Source: Neisseria sp. DTU_2020_1000833_1_SI_GRL_NUU_006 (lineage in GTDB: Bacteria > Pseudomonadota > Gammaproteobacteria > Burkholderiales > Neisseriaceae). From it: a stretch of DNA of 64,000 nucleotides. The notes beneath the pieces are model-generated. The model did no database searches. It had not been told where the DNA came from and was given only the letters and a program-made list of their open reading frames with translations. Position 1 is the stretch's first letter. Every line of letters begins with the position of its first letter. The stretch lies in contig CP135593.1 of assembly GCA_032388755.1 (NCBI GenBank), positions 2,108,001 to 2,172,000 of the forward strand. Reading direction: 5' to 3'. Both the position numbers and the translations under genes were made by a program. Of this stretch, positions 63,584 through 64,000 are shown piece by piece.

Positions 63584-64000
63584 ATGACTATTGAAATCGA
63601 ACGCCGCTTCCTGTTGAAAAACGATGACTGGAAGCGCGAAGCCTCCGCGCCGCAGGTGTTGCGGCAGGGCTATTTGAGCGTGGAAAAAGAGCGCACCATC
63701 CGCGTGCGCATTATTGACGACAAGGCTTGGCTGACTTTGAAAGGCTATATTTCGGATGTCAGCCGCAGCGAGTTTGAATACGAAATTCCTTTGGCGCACG
63801 CGCGGCAGATGATGGAGACGATGTGTCCGTTTAAGATGGAAAAACACCGTTATCGGGTGGAATTTAAGGGCTTTGTGTTTGAAATCGACGAGTATTTCGG
63901 CGACAACGCGCCTTTGGTGGTGGCGGAGGTCGAGCTGCCTGCGGAAGATGCGCCGTTTGAAAAACCGGACTGGCTGGGCGCGGAGATTACGTCGGAAGGA
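63584..64000 (+). CDS. CYTH-domain triphosphatase (5' part)
   Basis: 139 residues visible, cut by the window end. The EIERRFLLK start is the CYTH ExExK-type metal motif; RIRV-like RTIRVRIIDDKAWLTLKG, EFEYEIPLAHA, EKHRYRVEF and VAEVELP follow, all tunnel-lining acidic or basic residues. Relatives hydrolyse tripolyphosphate or thiamine triphosphate. It starts 55 bp after hemJ. Confidence 0.92.
   Translation, partial: MTIEIERRFLLKNDDWKREASAPQVLRQGYLSVEKERTIRVRIIDDKAWLTLKGYISDVSRSEFEYEIPLAHARQMMETMCPFKMEKHRYRVEFKGFVFEIDEYFGDNAPLVVAEVELPAEDAPFEKPDWLGAEITSEG

Noticed and set aside
62948..63847. 299-codon minus-strand frame opposite hemJ and the CYTH gene
   Set aside because: His/Gln/Arg-rich shadow; both plus-strand genes have clear families.

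Overview
The window is chromosomal DNA of a commensal Neisseria. The 12-base uptake motif AGGTCGTCTGAA and its complement occur dozens of times, often as inverted pairs after genes. This dialect is the one linked to the N. mucosa / N. sicca / N. subflava side of the genus, not the GCCGTCTGAA form of N. meningitidis and N. gonorrhoeae. Correia elements (TATAGTGG ends), dRS3/NIME-type repeats and neisserial genes (mseR, a triple-HRDC recQ, an ACCGA-repeat mod gene) agree with this.

Layout. 0-10.3 kb: rlpA (5' end outside), phnA, a lipoprotein cytochrome c, rpoE-mseR, a DUF3079 gene, dinG, an acyl-CoA dehydrogenase and an RNB exoribonuclease, with two candidate small RNAs. 10.4-17.9 kb: a type III restriction-modification island with res, a phase-variable mod (15 ACCGA copies, predicted OFF), a decayed second mod with a different recognition domain, and a damaged IS3-family element between them. 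18-36 kb: housekeeping genes (recQ, tsaC, purD, yigZ, etfAB, waaC, pncA, trmO, gapA, lpxC, ggt, gnd, a glycerate-dehydrogenase-like gene). I count 17 perfect DnaA boxes (TTATCCACA) here and none elsewhere, plus two parS sites, so this looks like the origin region of the chromosome.

37-46 kb: small genes and an FKBP isomerase, then an AT-rich bacteriocin-type cluster: a divergent TolC gene, three short double-glycine leader peptides, several tiny membrane proteins (immunity candidates, two of them frameshifted), a HlyD-type adaptor and a C39 peptidase-containing ABC exporter. Together these make a complete peptide maturation and three-part export route.

46-49 kb: gltX, preceded by a duplicated 5' fragment of itself and a Fur-box-linked substrate-binding protein gene, which looks like a gene insertion that rebuilt gltX. 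49-57 kb: an M16-family protein without the zinc motif, an ABC exporter, a tiny lipoprotein, a DUF3579-GNAT fusion and rmuC. 57.0-57.6 kb: three tandem paralogous 34-35 residue peptides of unknown function. 57.7-64 kb: an orphan ABC ATPase, a NUDIX protein, a beta-carbonic anhydrase, nadD-rsfS-rlmH, initiator tRNA-fMet, a small hypothetical gene, hemJ and the start of a CYTH-domain gene.

All calls come from reading the sequence and recalled family knowledge; no database search was run.
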